NCBI RefSeq assembly: GCF_000014805.1
Contig: NC_008570.1
Span: 724,501-788,500, forward strand
DNA: 64,000 nucleotides
Reading direction: 5' to 3'
Source of the DNA: Aeromonas hydrophila subsp. hydrophila ATCC 7966
Lineage (GTDB): Bacteria > Pseudomonadota > Gammaproteobacteria > Enterobacterales > Aeromonadaceae
Below, piece after piece: positions 54,759 through 64,000 of the stretch; position 1 is the stretch's first letter, and each line of letters opens with the position of its first letter. Under the pieces are notes generated by a model, which made no database searches, had not been told where the DNA came from, and saw nothing but the letters and a program-made list of their open reading frames with translations. The translations under genes and the position numbers were made by a program.

Positions 54759-55684
54759 TGGGGATGGCGGAGGCGGCGCAGAGCAACCCGACCAAGGCGC
54801 TCTACTACCTGGCCCAGGCCGAGCCCATCTTCGTCAAGGAGAAGAACCAGCGCTTCCTGGCGCGGGTCTACGAGGTGCGGGCCCGGATCCTGGAGCAGCA
54901 GGGCCAGATCAACGGGGCGCTGGCCAGCCTCAAAAAGTACGTCGAGACCAAGCACTCTCTGGAGCGGGTGCTCAGGGAGCAGCGTTCGTTGCAGATGCGC
55001 TTCGAGTTCGATCTGGCCCGCAAGGAGTTGGAGAACCAGGCCCTCAAGACCAAGCAGCTGCTGCAGGAGGCCAAGCTCAAGCAACTGCAGGAGCGGCGCC
55101 ACTGGCAATATGCAGTGGTCATTTTGTTGCTGCTGGTGATGGGCATGCTGGCGCTGCATCAGTTCAACCGCTCCCGCAAGATGCGCCGGCTCGCCATGAC
55201 CGACGATCTGACCGGGCTGCACAACCGCCGCCAGATCCAGGCCAAGGGACAGGCCTGGTTCAAGCAGGCGCGAGAGCATGGCCGGACCTTGTCGGTGCTG
55301 CAGCTCGACATCGATCACTTCAAGCAGGTCAACGACACCTTGGGCCACCACATGGGTGACAAGGTGCTGGCCGAGGTGGCCAGCTGCGTCGCCGCCCAGC
55401 TGCGCTCCCTCGATCGGGTGGGGCGCAACGGTGGCGAGGAGTTTCTGGTGCTGCTGCCCGACACCAGCCTCGACGAGGCGGTCGAGGTGGCGGAGCGGAT
55501 CCGCCATCGGGTCGCCCAGCTGCGCATCGACGGGATGCCGGAGGGGCAGCCGGTGCACGTCAGCATCGGCTGTGCCCAGTACAGCCCCCTCGACGAGAGC
55601 TTCGGCGATCTGGTGCAACGGGCCGACGAGGCCATGTACCGGGCCAAGCAGGCGGGCCGCAACCAGGTGATGCGGGCGGAGTAG
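54755..55684 (+). pseudogene. membrane-GGDEF part of the frameshifted diguanylate cyclase, 3' part
   Basis: 309 residues in the -1 frame relative to the 5' part. It holds the last tetratricopeptide-like helices (KALYYLAQAEPIFVKEKNQ), a coiled coil (~65-115), one membrane helix (~117-135, YAVVILLLLVMGMLALHQF) and a complete GGDEF domain (TDDLTGLHNRRQIQ, QLDIDHFKQVNDTLGHHMG). The signature is GGEEF, with the inhibitory I-site RSLD exactly eight residues before. A GTG (54755) or ATG (54758) overlaps the upstream stop, so coupled translation of a separate protein is conceivable, but it would lack the signal peptide needed to orient the helix. Confidence 0.8.
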
Positions 55685-55744
55685 GGGGCGCAGGCTCCCC
55701 TGCTCGCCTGCAAAGCCGGGCTGGGTATTTTTCACTCGCGCGGG

Positions 55745-55750
55745 TATAAT
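55745..55750 (+). promoter_or_regulatory. -10 box of the prfC promoter
   Basis: Perfect TATAAT; the -35 region (TGGGTA near 55722) is weak. The predicted start near 55757 gives prfC a long leader of about 185 bases. Confidence 0.6.
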
Positions 55751-55787
55751 GTCGCGCAATTTTGCTTTGGCTCAGGTGAGAAGACCC

Positions 55788-55793
55788 ATGTAA
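55788..55793 (+). promoter_or_regulatory. AUG-UAA start-stop element in the prfC leader
   Basis: ATG directly followed by TAA, with the ribosome-site-like AGGTGAG at 55774-55780, seven bases upstream. It is 31 bases downstream of the predicted transcription start. Such minimal ORFs can hold terminating ribosomes. The location in front of the release factor 3 gene makes a feedback role conceivable; no function is known. Confidence 0.4.
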
Positions 55794-55941
55794 CGCAACC
55801 CTCTCCCTCTCTCCACCGGTTGGTCTGATGCCAGCTTGGTGTGGCTCGTTGCGTATCCATGCCGGACCGTGAGTCAATGCGGCACTCCGGAATTATCCCA
55901 CGGTGGCTTAAGGCCGCCGCCCAATAGAAGAACGTTGAATT

Positions 55942-57528
<1,587 letters not shown>

Positions 57529-57557
57529 TAAGGGCTTGCCCGCTAGGCAGACAAGAT

Positions 57558-57591
57558 AAAAAAAGACCCCGCCCAGGCGGGGTCTTTTTTT
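57558..57591 (+). terminator. intrinsic terminator after prfC
   Basis: AAAAAAGACCCCGCC - CAG - GCGGGGTCTTTTTTT, with a perfect stem and T-run. Confidence 0.93.
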
Positions 57592-57696
57592 GCATGGCGA
57601 TCAAGGTGCAGATGGGGGATGAGCTGCCATCACCCGTCGACAAGGGGGGTAATGCCCCCTATAAAGGAGGCTGTTACATGATTCAGGGAGTGATGC

Positions 57697-58035
57697 ATGT
57701 CGGTCGAACTGCCCGTCGAGGCACAATTTCAAGCTTACAACGCCCACGATCTCGAGGCCTTCCTGGCCTGCTTCTGCGAGGCGTTCAAGGGATACCGGAT
57801 GCCGACGGAGAGCCCGAGCACGGTGGGCAAGGGGGCGCTCAGAGCCTTCTATGCCGAGCATCGTTTCAACAACCCGGCTCTGCGGGCAGAGCTGCTGTCG
57901 AGAACCGTCATCGGCAACAAGGTGTTTGATCACGAGTTGATCTATGGCCTCTCCCCCGAGCCGCTGGAGAGCATGGCCGTCTTCGAAGTGGAGGCGGGCC
58001 TGATCAAGACGGCCTGGTTCTACTTCCCCACCTGA
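57697..58035 (+). CDS. NTF2/SnoaL-like protein
   Basis: A 112-residue protein with the NTF2-like pattern PVEAQFQAYNAHDLEAFLAC near the N-terminus and FEVEAGLIKTAWFYFP at the end, which are the first helix and last strand of the alpha+beta cone fold. These small proteins bind or isomerise varied ligands, and the activity here is unknown. The start at 57697 follows GGGAG at nine bases. It is convergent with a MarR-family gene and has no close functional partner. Confidence 0.78.
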   Translation: MSVELPVEAQFQAYNAHDLEAFLACFCEAFKGYRMPTESPSTVGKGALRAFYAEHRFNNPALRAELLSRTVIGNKVFDHELIYGLSPEPLESMAVFEVEAGLIKTAWFYFPT

Positions 58036-58101
58036 AAAGCGCCCAGCGTTCCTGTCTGCCTTGGCCTGACTGCCAACACCGTCCGCTAACACCGGCTGGT
58101 G

Positions 58102-58596
58102 TCAGGCCTCGCCCTCCATGCCGCTGGCGAGGTTTGCCAACCAGCGTTTGACCAGCAGCAACTCCTCCTCGGCCAGCGGGGCGGCCAGCTCCTGCTCCAG
58201 CCGGGCGACCCTGGTCTTGGCCTCGGCCAGCAGCGCGGCGCCCGCCGGGCTCAGGCTGAGCTGCTGGATGCGGCCATGCTGGAGGTGAGGGGTGCGGGCC
58301 AGCAGGCCGCTGCGCTCCAGGCTGCTCACCATGGGGCTCACCGTCTGGGGGGTGAGCAGGGTGAGCCGGGCGAGCTCGGCGTTGGAGCTGCCGGGGTAGG
58401 CATCCAGCATGGTGAGCAGGGCAAACTGGGGCGCCGTGATGGGCAGGTCCGCCAGCGCCCGCTCCATGCGCAGGCGCTGGGCGGCCGCGGCCTGGCGCAG
58501 CAGATAGCCGAGGTGACCCGCTTCGCCGCGCTTGCCCTCGCCGGGGGCGGGCAGGGGGATGGGCTGCTCTGTACTCAAGGGGGGCTTGTTTATCAT
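58102..58596 (-). CDS. MarR-family transcriptional regulator
   Basis: A 164-residue winged-helix repressor. ITAPQFALLTMLDAYPGSSN, the recognition helix region LARLTLLTPQTVSPMVSSLERSGLL and the wing RTPHLQHGRIQQLSLSPAG fit MarR. It diverges from an AhpD-like gene over only 62 bases, the usual arrangement for a repressor of an oxidative-stress gene. A TCAGGG/CCCTGA repeat lies between them. It has one possible redox Cys at most, so the signal is unclear. Confidence 0.9.
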   Translation of the reverse strand: MINKPPLSTEQPIPLPAPGEGKRGEAGHLGYLLRQAAAAQRLRMERALADLPITAPQFALLTMLDAYPGSSNAELARLTLLTPQTVSPMVSSLERSGLLARTPHLQHGRIQQLSLSPAGAALLAEAKTRVARLEQELAAPLAEEELLLVKRWLANLASGMEGEA

Positions 58597-58597
58597 G

Positions 58598-58628
58598 TCA
58601 GGGTGCTGATATGTTGTTCGTGCCCTGA
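58598..58628. promoter_or_regulatory. inverted repeat between the MarR and AhpD-like genes
   Basis: TCAGGG (58598-58603) and CCCTGA (58623-58628), 19 bases apart, overlap the divergent starts. It is a candidate MarR operator. Confidence 0.4.
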
Positions 58629-58658
58629 TATTAAATCATGCCCAAGGAGAACACCAGA

Positions 58659-59117
58659 ATGAGCACCCGCATCGATTACCCTGACTTTCGCCAGCTGCTG
58701 CCGGCGGCTCACGACGCCCTGATCGCCGCCGGCAAGGCGGTGGACGAGGCCGGCCTCGACAAGAGCCTGAGCGAGCTGGTGAAGCTGCGCGCCTCCCAGC
58801 TCAACGGCTGCAGCTTCTGCCTGCAGTATCACCTGAACATCGCCCGTCGCAGCGGGGTGGGGCAGGCCAAGCTGGATCAGCTGGCGGCCTGGCGCGATGC
58901 CACCGTGTTCAGCGCCCCGGAGCGGGCGGCCCTGGCCTGGACCGAGAGCCTGACCCGGCTGCCGCCGGACGGCGTGCCCGACGCCCTCTATGGCGAGCTG
59001 CGCGAGCACTTCAGCGAGGCCCAGATAGTGCAGCTGTCGGTGACGGTGGCCACCATCAACAGCTGGAACCGGCTCGGGGTGGCGCTGCGTTTCGTGCCGC
59101 CCGCCGCCCAGCTCTGA
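58659..59117 (+). CDS. AhpD-like carboxymuconolactone decarboxylase family protein
   Basis: 152 residues with the AhpD signature: Glu in SELVKLRASQLNGCSFCLQYH, then CxxC and His at the expected spacing. Family members act as peroxidase partners or thiol reductants. The protein starts at 58659 with AAGGAG about nine bases upstream; the earlier Met at 58638 overlaps that region. It is divergent from a MarR gene that probably controls it. A terminator follows. Confidence 0.88.
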   Translation: MSTRIDYPDFRQLLPAAHDALIAAGKAVDEAGLDKSLSELVKLRASQLNGCSFCLQYHLNIARRSGVGQAKLDQLAAWRDATVFSAPERAALAWTESLTRLPPDGVPDALYGELREHFSEAQIVQLSVTVATINSWNRLGVALRFVPPAAQL

Positions 59118-59130
59118 GCGGCAGGCAAAC

Positions 59131-59159
59131 AAAAGGACGGCATCGCTGCCGCCCTTTTA
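59131..59159. terminator. terminator between convergent AhpD-like and MarR-GNAT genes
   Basis: AAAAGGACGGCA - TCGC - TGCCGCCCTTTT, with one mismatch in the stem, flanked by A and T runs. Confidence 0.8.
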
Positions 59160-59174
59160 TCCTGAGCTGATCAC

Positions 59175-60113
59175 TCAGGCCGGTCGCTGACCATCGTCGG
59201 CGCCAAGCGCCAGCACCATGCAGATCTCGCAGGCATCGTGGCCGGTGCAGCCAAGCGGGCCCGGCAGGTGCTCGAAGCCCAGGGATTCGTAGAGCGCGGT
59301 GGCCTCGCGCAGCACGGCGGTGGTCTCCAGGTAGCAGCGCTGATAACCGAGCGCGCGCGCCTCGTCCAGCGCCTGCAGCACCAGCCGGCGTCCCAGCCCC
59401 AGTCCGCGCAGGGAGGGCATGAAGTACATCTTCTGCAGCTCGCAGACTTGCCCCTCTTCCCCCGCCAGCGGCGCTATGCCGCCCCCGCCGAGAATGGTGC
59501 CATCCGGCCCCTCGATCACCCAGTAGCGGCTCTGCGCGCCCTGATAGGTCTCATGCAGCCGATCCAGATTGGGGTCGGCCACCCCGTAGCCCTTGTCGGC
59601 GGTGAGCCCGTATTCGGCGGAGACGGCACGGATCACGGCGGCGATATGGGGGTTGTCGGCGGCTGTGATGGGACGGATGCGGTAACCCTGCTGGCGACGG
59701 GCACGGGAGAGGGCGCTGCGATAGAGGCGCAGGCCGGTCCACAGCTGCTCACGCTCGGCGAGGGTGAGCTGGGCCAGGGTCTCTTCCATGGCGCTGTCCA
59801 TCTCCTGATGCAGATCCAGCAGCTGGGCCTGGCCGGCGATGGTGAGGCGCGCCTCCTTGCTGCGACCATCGGACGGATGGGGGTGCCAGCTGATGAGCTC
59901 GCGCTCGGCCAGGCGGGCCAGCGGGCGGCTGGCGTTGGACTTGTCGATGCGCAGCCGTTCGGCCAGTTGCTGGTTGGTGGCGGGGCCGCTCTCCAGCTCG
60001 ATCAGCAGATGGGCTTCGAGCGGACTGAGCGCCAGTTCGCCGCACTGCTGGGAGAGCATGCCGAGTTCACGTACCAGATCGCGCGACAGGGCGCGCAGGG
60101 GGCGGGGGTCCAT
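59175..60113 (-). CDS. bifunctional MarR regulator / GNAT acetyltransferase
   Basis: A 312-residue fusion. Residues 1-145 are a MarR winged helix ([41 protein letters not shown]). Residues ~150-300 are a GNAT domain ([64 protein letters not shown]). This fusion type is common in proteobacteria; the substrate is unknown. The start has GGAAG upstream. Two matching inverted repeats sit just upstream and probably serve autorepression. Confidence 0.9.
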   Translation of the reverse strand: MDPRPLRALSRDLVRELGMLSQQCGELALSPLEAHLLIELESGPATNQQLAERLRIDKSNASRPLARLAERELISWHPHPSDGRSKEARLTIAGQAQLLDLHQEMDSAMEETLAQLTLAEREQLWTGLRLYRSALSRARRQQGYRIRPITAADNPHIAAVIRAVSAEYGLTADKGYGVADPNLDRLHETYQGAQSRYWVIEGPDGTILGGGGIAPLAGEEGQVCELQKMYFMPSLRGLGLGRRLVLQALDEARALGYQRCYLETTAVLREATALYESLGFEHLPGPLGCTGHDACEICMVLALGADDGQRPA

Positions 60114-60127
60114 ATCAGGCTTCCTAT

Positions 60128-60176
60128 TTGGTTGTCATCAACAACCAATATAGCCAACTAGTTGTTACTAGCAACT
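60128..60176. promoter_or_regulatory. twin operator upstream of the MarR-GNAT gene
   Basis: TTGGTTG-N7-CAACCAA (60128-60148) and AGTTG-N7-CAACT (60160-60176) share arms and spacing. The centres are about 30 bases apart, about three DNA turns. They lie 15 to 63 bases before the start codon, consistent with autorepression. Confidence 0.55.
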
Positions 60177-60230
60177 TTTTTATTGGGTCAGCGAAGGATC
60201 ACGAAACCGGCGGGTATGACAAGCAGGCAC

Positions 60231-60254
60231 AAAAAAGGGCCCGGGAGGGGGCCC
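60231..60254 (-). terminator. intrinsic terminator after the old yellow enzyme gene
   Basis: Read on the minus strand: GGGCCC - loop - GGGCCC followed by T6. Between it and the MarR-GNAT gene lies only the operator region. Confidence 0.85.
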
Positions 60255-60318
60255 AAACATTGGAAACCCGCGCGAGGGCGCGGATCCCATCCTTGGTCAG
60301 GCAAGGTGCTGGCGAGCG

Positions 60319-61356
60319 TTAGACCAGCTCGGCCAGCATGGTGTCGGCATAGGGAACCAGGGCGTCGCCCTGCTGCACTTTGGCGAGGTAGTCCGGGTTG
60401 GCGATAAGCGGGCGACCGATGGCGACGAGGTCGAAGCGGTCGGCCTTGATGGCCTCGGCTGCGGTCTCGGCGCTGTAGTTGCCCACCCCCACCAGATGGC
60501 CGTCGTAGCGGGCGCGCAGGTAGTCGGAAGCGCGGCCGTCCAGGTAGTCGAAGGTGAGGCTGTCATCGAAGATGCCCAGATGCACATAGGCCAGGTTGCG
60601 CTGGTTCAGCTCGGCCAGCAGGTGGTCGAACACGGCGCGATCCCGCGCATCCCCTTCGAGGTGCACATAGGCGCCGGGGGAGAGGCGCAGGCCCACCCGA
60701 TCCGCGCCGATGCGGGCATTGATGGCATCCACCACCTCCAGCGCGAAGCGGCTCATGTTCTCGGGGCTGCCACCGTAGTTGTCGGTGCGCAGGTTGCTGG
60801 CGTGGTGCAGGAACTGATCGATGAGGTAGCCGTTGGCACCGTGGATCTCCACCCCGTCAAAGCCCGCTTCGATGGCGTTGGCGGCGGCCTGGGCGTAATC
60901 CTCGACCAGCTGGGAGATTTCGCTCTCGGTCAGGGCGCGCGGTACCTGATAGACCAGCTCGCGCATGCGCGGCACAGTGCCCTCATGGGCGACGGCAGAG
61001 GGGGCCAGCACTTCGGCGTGGTGGAAGAAGGGGTGGGAGAGACGACCCACGTGCCACAGCTGGGCGAAGATCTTGCCGCCGTTGGCATGCACGGCGCCGG
61101 TCACTTTCTTCCAGCCGGCGATCTGCTCGGCGCTGTAGATCCCCGGGGTATTGGGGTAACCCTGCCCGTCCGGCCGGATGATGGTGGCTTCGGAGATGAT
61201 GAGGCCGATGTCGGCGCGGCGCGCGTAATAGGCGGCCATCTGCTCGGTCGGCACCAGGCCCGGGCCTGCCATACAGCGGGTGAGGGGAGCCATCATGAAA
61301 CGGTTGGCGAGGGTGAGGGTGTCGTTGAGGCGATAGGGCTGAAACAGGGTATTCAT
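60319..61356 (-). CDS. nemA: old yellow enzyme family alkene reductase (NemA-like)
   Basis: A 345-residue FMN flavoprotein reducing electrophilic alkenes such as N-ethylmaleimide and quinones. LANRFMMAPLTRCMAGPGLVP, QLWHVGRLSHPFFH, DGVEIHGANGYLIDQFLH, RTDNYGGSPENMSRF and AIGRPLIANPDY are the FMN- and substrate-binding landmarks. The start at 61356 has AGGA upstream; a longer reading would run through the operators. It is divergent from a TetR gene with twin operators between, the NemR-NemA layout known from E. coli but with its own operator. Confidence 0.92.
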   Translation of the reverse strand: MNTLFQPYRLNDTLTLANRFMMAPLTRCMAGPGLVPTEQMAAYYARRADIGLIISEATIIRPDGQGYPNTPGIYSAEQIAGWKKVTGAVHANGGKIFAQLWHVGRLSHPFFHHAEVLAPSAVAHEGTVPRMRELVYQVPRALTESEISQLVEDYAQAAANAIEAGFDGVEIHGANGYLIDQFLHHASNLRTDNYGGSPENMSRFALEVVDAINARIGADRVGLRLSPGAYVHLEGDARDRAVFDHLLAELNQRNLAYVHLGIFDDSLTFDYLDGRASDYLRARYDGHLVGVGNYSAETAAEAIKADRFDLVAIGRPLIANPDYLAKVQQGDALVPYADTMLAELV

Positions 61357-61382
61357 GATCGTCTGTCCTGAGGGAGTGATTC

Positions 61383-61444
61383 TTGAACGTGCATTCAAGA
61401 CGTTTTTTGTTTTGTGTGCAAGTCTTTTTTGAACGAGCATTCAA
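61383..61444. promoter_or_regulatory. two TetR-type operators between the nemA-like and TetR genes
   Basis: TTGAACGTGCATTCAA (61383-61398) and TTGAACGAGCATTCAA (61429-61444) are near-identical 16-base inverted repeats (TTGAA-N6-TTCAA), 46 bases apart. One is 27 bases before the nemA-like start. They are probably bound by the TetR regulator next door. Confidence 0.75.
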
Positions 61445-61544
61445 CATGGGTTGGTGTTGCCGGCCCGCTGGGGTAAACTTGCCGCCCTCTTATTTCCCCT
61501 CGCCGGCCCCTGGTCGGTGAATCCGCTTTTTCAACGGAGAAACC

Positions 61545-62111
61545 ATGCGCAGCGCCGAGTTCAACCGGGACGACGTCTTGCGAAATGCCATGGAGGCATT
61601 TCGGGCCAAGGGTTACGCCAAGACCACCATGCAGGAGCTGGTGGCGGCGACCGGGTTGCATCCGGGCAGCCTCTACGCGGCGTTTGGCAACAAACGCGGC
61701 CTGCTGCTGGCGGCGGTCGATCACTATGTGCAGGAGAAGAGCGCCCTGCGGCACAGCTTCTTCGCCGCCGCGAGCCCGCTGGCGGGGGTGCAGGCCTACC
61801 TCGAGCAGGTGGTGAACGACGCCCTCTGCGGCACCTGTCTGGTGACCCGCACCCTGATGGAGCTGGCAGAGCAGGACGAAGAGCTGCACCTGAAGCTCAA
61901 GGCCATCTATGGCGAGCTGGATGCCGATCTGGCGGCGGTGCTGAGCCTGGCCCTCGAGCGCGGCGAGCTGGCGGCCGGGCGCGACATCCCGACCCTGACC
62001 GCCTTCCTGCTCATCAACATTCAGGGCCTGGTCACCTTCGCCCAGTGCCGCCCCGATCCCGCCCTGCTGGGCGGCGTGGTCACCCAGTTGATGACGGCCC
62101 TGCGGGCGTAA
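61545..62111 (+). CDS. TetR-family transcriptional regulator
   Basis: A 188-residue repressor. The N-terminal HTH (DDVLRNAMEAFRAKGYAKTTMQELVAATGLHPGSLYAAFGNKRG) is typical, and the C-terminal ligand domain contains cysteines near residue 94 (DALCGTCLVTRTL) that could sense electrophiles, as in NemR-type regulators. It is divergent from the old yellow enzyme gene and near twin operators. The start has GGAG upstream. A long palindrome follows the stop. Confidence 0.92.
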   Translation: MRSAEFNRDDVLRNAMEAFRAKGYAKTTMQELVAATGLHPGSLYAAFGNKRGLLLAAVDHYVQEKSALRHSFFAAASPLAGVQAYLEQVVNDALCGTCLVTRTLMELAEQDEELHLKLKAIYGELDADLAAVLSLALERGELAAGRDIPTLTAFLLINIQGLVTFAQCRPDPALLGGVVTQLMTALRA

Positions 62112-62118
62112 TGCGCCG

Positions 62119-62164
62119 CCCATAAACAACCATGGCTCCCGCGGGAGCCATGGTTGTTTATGGG
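62119..62164. repeat. 46-base perfect palindrome
   Basis: CCCATAAACAACCATGGCTC and its exact reverse complement flank the central CCGCGG. Every base pairs. It begins eight bases after the TetR stop and has no T-run, so it may end transcription only weakly. It may instead be a repeat element. Confidence 0.7.
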
Positions 62165-62167
62165 GAT

Positions 62168-62252
62168 GTCATACACCGCCGGGTTGTTTGCTCCCTTCTC
62201 CCCTTGCGGGAGAAGGGTTGGGGATGAGGGGGAGGTCACACGCCGCCGGGTT
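62168..62252. repeat. REP-like hairpin flanked by 18-base direct repeats
   Basis: A hairpin CCCTTCTCCC - CTTGC - GGGAGAAGGG (62193-62217), of a GC-rich type scattered in many bacterial genomes, sits between two copies of GTCAYACRCCGCCGGGTT (62168-62185 and 62235-62252; two differences). The right copy covers the stop of the LysR gene. It is a candidate small repeat insertion. Confidence 0.5.
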
Positions 62253-63204
62253 ACTCCGGATTCACCAGCTCCTTCATCAAATCCTTCAGCCACACCAGCG
62301 CGGGTTGCTGCGCGTGAACGGGATGCCAGACGCAGTTGAGGTGATAATCCGGCACATCTTCGGGCAGCGGCAGGCTTTTCAGCGGCCAGTGGCTGGCGAG
62401 CAGCTCGGCCACCATGCTGGGCAGCACCAGCAGGTGATCGCTCTGGCTGACGATGGCAGCGGCGGACATATAGCTCTGGCTGTTGACCGAGATGGTGCGA
62501 CTGAAGCCCAGTGTCTTCAGATAGCGGTCGAGGCTCGCCTCCGAGGTGCCAAGTGGCGAGTGGAACACGTGGGGCATCTCGATCAGCTGCGCCAAGCTGA
62601 TGCGCTCGGCCAGGATCGCCGGCTCATCCCCACTCTCTGCGAGCGCCGGGGCGGCCATCGGCAGATCGGCGCGCACCAGCCCGGCCAGCGGCTCGGTGAG
62701 CCAGGTCTCCTTGCCGAGATACCCAGGCACCTGCATGTATTCGTCAAAGCCGAGCACCAGATCGATTTCGCCGCTCGCCAGCTCGGCTTCGGGCAGGGTG
62801 TCGCGCAAGATGCGGATCTCGATGGTGACTGCGGGCGCCAGCCGTTTGAGGCGCTGGATGAGCGGCGGGATCAGTACGCACTCCACGTAATCCGTGGTGC
62901 AGAGCACGAAGCGGCGCTTCGACTGGCTCGGCTCGAACACCTCCTCGTCGCTGAGTTGCTGCTCTAGCAGCCGCAGCGCCTGCTGTACACCAAGATGCAG
63001 TCGCTGCGCGCGCGGGGTTGGCAGCATTCCTTGCGGGGTGCGCACCAGCAGGGGATCGCCAAAGAAGGTGCGCAGACGATTGAGCGCATGGCTCATGGCG
63101 GGCTGGCTGATAAAGAGGGTTTCGGCGGCGCGGGTGACGCTGCCCTGCGCCATCAGGGCGTCAAAGGCGAGCAGCAGGTTGAGGTCGAGCTGGTGCAGTT
63201 TCAT
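62251..63204 (-). CDS. LysR-family transcriptional regulator
   Basis: A 317-residue regulator. The N-terminal HTH ([40 protein letters not shown]) is of the subgroup with two leucine-rich helices. The effector domain contains [21 protein letters not shown] and [11 protein letters not shown]. The start is the ATG at 63204 (TTG three bases earlier). It is divergent from the agmatine deiminase gene and probably controls it; the effector is unknown. Confidence 0.92.
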   Translation of the reverse strand: MKLHQLDLNLLLAFDALMAQGSVTRAAETLFISQPAMSHALNRLRTFFGDPLLVRTPQGMLPTPRAQRLHLGVQQALRLLEQQLSDEEVFEPSQSKRRFVLCTTDYVECVLIPPLIQRLKRLAPAVTIEIRILRDTLPEAELASGEIDLVLGFDEYMQVPGYLGKETWLTEPLAGLVRADLPMAAPALAESGDEPAILAERISLAQLIEMPHVFHSPLGTSEASLDRYLKTLGFSRTISVNSQSYMSAAAIVSQSDHLLVLPSMVAELLASHWPLKSLPLPEDVPDYHLNCVWHPVHAQQPALVWLKDLMKELVNPE

Positions 63205-63357
63205 CAAGATTATTTGCCAGGCTTATGGGACAATCCATCCTATTCATTTGATGGATGTGAGCGCAACTTCTTACACTGCGACCACTGTTATTTTTCCAGG
63301 ATCCCCGCGCCGCGTTTTCACGCCTGCGGGGTCTCAATCCATGCAAGGAGCCTTGCG

Positions 63358-64000
63358 ATGAGCATCAAGACCATGAACACCACGCCGGCCGCTGACGGCT
63401 TCACCATGCCAGCCGAGTGGGCACACCAGCAGGCCGTCTGGATGATCTGGCCGTTTCGCCCGGACAACTGGCGTGAGGCCGGTCGCTTCGCGCAAGCCAC
63501 CTTTGCCAAGGTGGCGGATGCCATTGGGCAAGCGACCCCGGTCTTTATGGGGGTACCGGCCCAGTTTATGGAGCAGGCTCGCGCAATCATGCCTGCCCAT
63601 GTCACCCTGGTCGAGATGAACAGCGATGACTGCTGGGCCCGCGACAGCGGCCCCACCATCGTCACCAACGCGGCCGGCGAGTGCCGTGGGGTGGATTGGG
63701 GCTTCAACGCCTGGGGTGGCCACAAGGGCGGTCTCTACTACCCGTGGGATCAAGACGAGCAAGTGGCGGCCCAGATGCTGGCACAGCACGGCATGGCCCG
63801 TTACGACGCGCCGCTCATTCTGGAAGGGGGCTCCATCCATGTCGACGGCGAAGGCACCTGCCTGACCACCGCCGAGTGCCTGCTCAACGAAAACCGCAAC
63901 CCGCACCTGAGCAAAGAGCAGATCGAAGCGCACCTGCGCGACTATCTGGGTGTGCAGAGCTTTATCTGGCTGGACGAAGGCGTCTACATGGACGAGACCG
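63358..64000 (+). CDS. aguA: agmatine deiminase (5' part, runs off the window)
   Basis: The first 214 residues of a guanidino-modifying enzyme converting agmatine to N-carbamoylputrescine. [42 protein letters not shown] and [29 protein letters not shown] are conserved AguA segments, with the catalytic His near GGSIH. The catalytic Cys lies outside the window. AAGGAG eight bases upstream fixes the ATG. Divergent LysR gene upstream. Confidence 0.94.
   Translation, partial: MSIKTMNTTPAADGFTMPAEWAHQQAVWMIWPFRPDNWREAGRFAQATFAKVADAIGQATPVFMGVPAQFMEQARAIMPAHVTLVEMNSDDCWARDSGPTIVTNAAGECRGVDWGFNAWGGHKGGLYYPWDQDEQVAAQMLAQHGMARYDAPLILEGGSIHVDGEGTCLTTAECLLNENRNPHLSKEQIEAHLRDYLGVQSFIWLDEGVYMDET

Overview
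This is an ordinary chromosomal stretch of a GC-rich (roughly 60%) gammaproteobacterium, most likely Aeromonas. That call rests on gene content and protein flavour: NhaR, Vibrio-type HlyU, LuxS, holD-rimI, RavA-ViaA, Crp-like and GGDEF proteins, and the order rpsT / murJ-ribF-ileS-lspA-fkpB-ispH / type IV pilus minor pilins, which from memory is also the neighbourhood in Pseudomonas aeruginosa. I see no rRNA or tRNA gene, CRISPR array, prophage, integrase or insertion sequence. Nearly every strand switch is marked by a clear intrinsic terminator.

Layout. 1-1.9 kb: end of nhaA, a small periplasmic protein, nhaR and an hlyU-like ArsR repressor. 1.9-9.8 kb: rpsT (minus strand), then murJ and the tightly overlapping ribF-ileS-lspA-fkpB-ispH run. 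10-21.2 kb: a large pilus region holding two adjacent sets of pilin-like genes. Set A is fimT-pilV-pilW-pilX-pilY1-pilE. Set B is an inverted pilE paralogue, then fimT-, pilW-, pilX- and pilV-like genes whose last two products are unusually large (about 365 and 701 residues). 21.2-24.4 kb: nadE, glnB, an SLT-type lipoprotein and luxS. 24.5-34.2 kb: a diguanylate cyclase, rnr-rlmB, a Crp-like regulator, an ElaA-type acetyltransferase, two EamA transporters, an alanyl-tRNA editing protein, and mntH with a Fur-type operator. 34.2-36.3 kb: rpsF-rpsR-rplI, with no priB between rpsF and rpsR, then fpr. 36.4-45.6 kb: mixed housekeeping and unknown genes, including a four-helix membrane protein with a coiled coil and a C-terminal winged-helix-like end, an M16 protease, gshA, and a DUF4432 epimerase-like protein behind a Cra-like box. 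45.7-53.6 kb: an acyl-CoA synthetase, a thioredoxin-like protein, holD-rimI, ravA-viaA and a PAS-GGDEF protein. 53.8-55.7 kb: a TPR-GGDEF gene split by a frameshift. 55.9-57.5 kb: prfC, with an AUG-UAA start-stop element in its leader. 57.7-64 kb: small stress and detoxification modules, each with a regulator (MarR/AhpD-like, MarR-GNAT, TetR/old yellow enzyme, LysR/agmatine deiminase), several with recognisable operators.

The most interesting parts are the double minor-pilin locus with its oversized set B, the prfC leader, the frameshifted GGDEF gene, the missing priB and the membrane protein at 37 kb. Functions come from motifs and family memory; no database search was possible.
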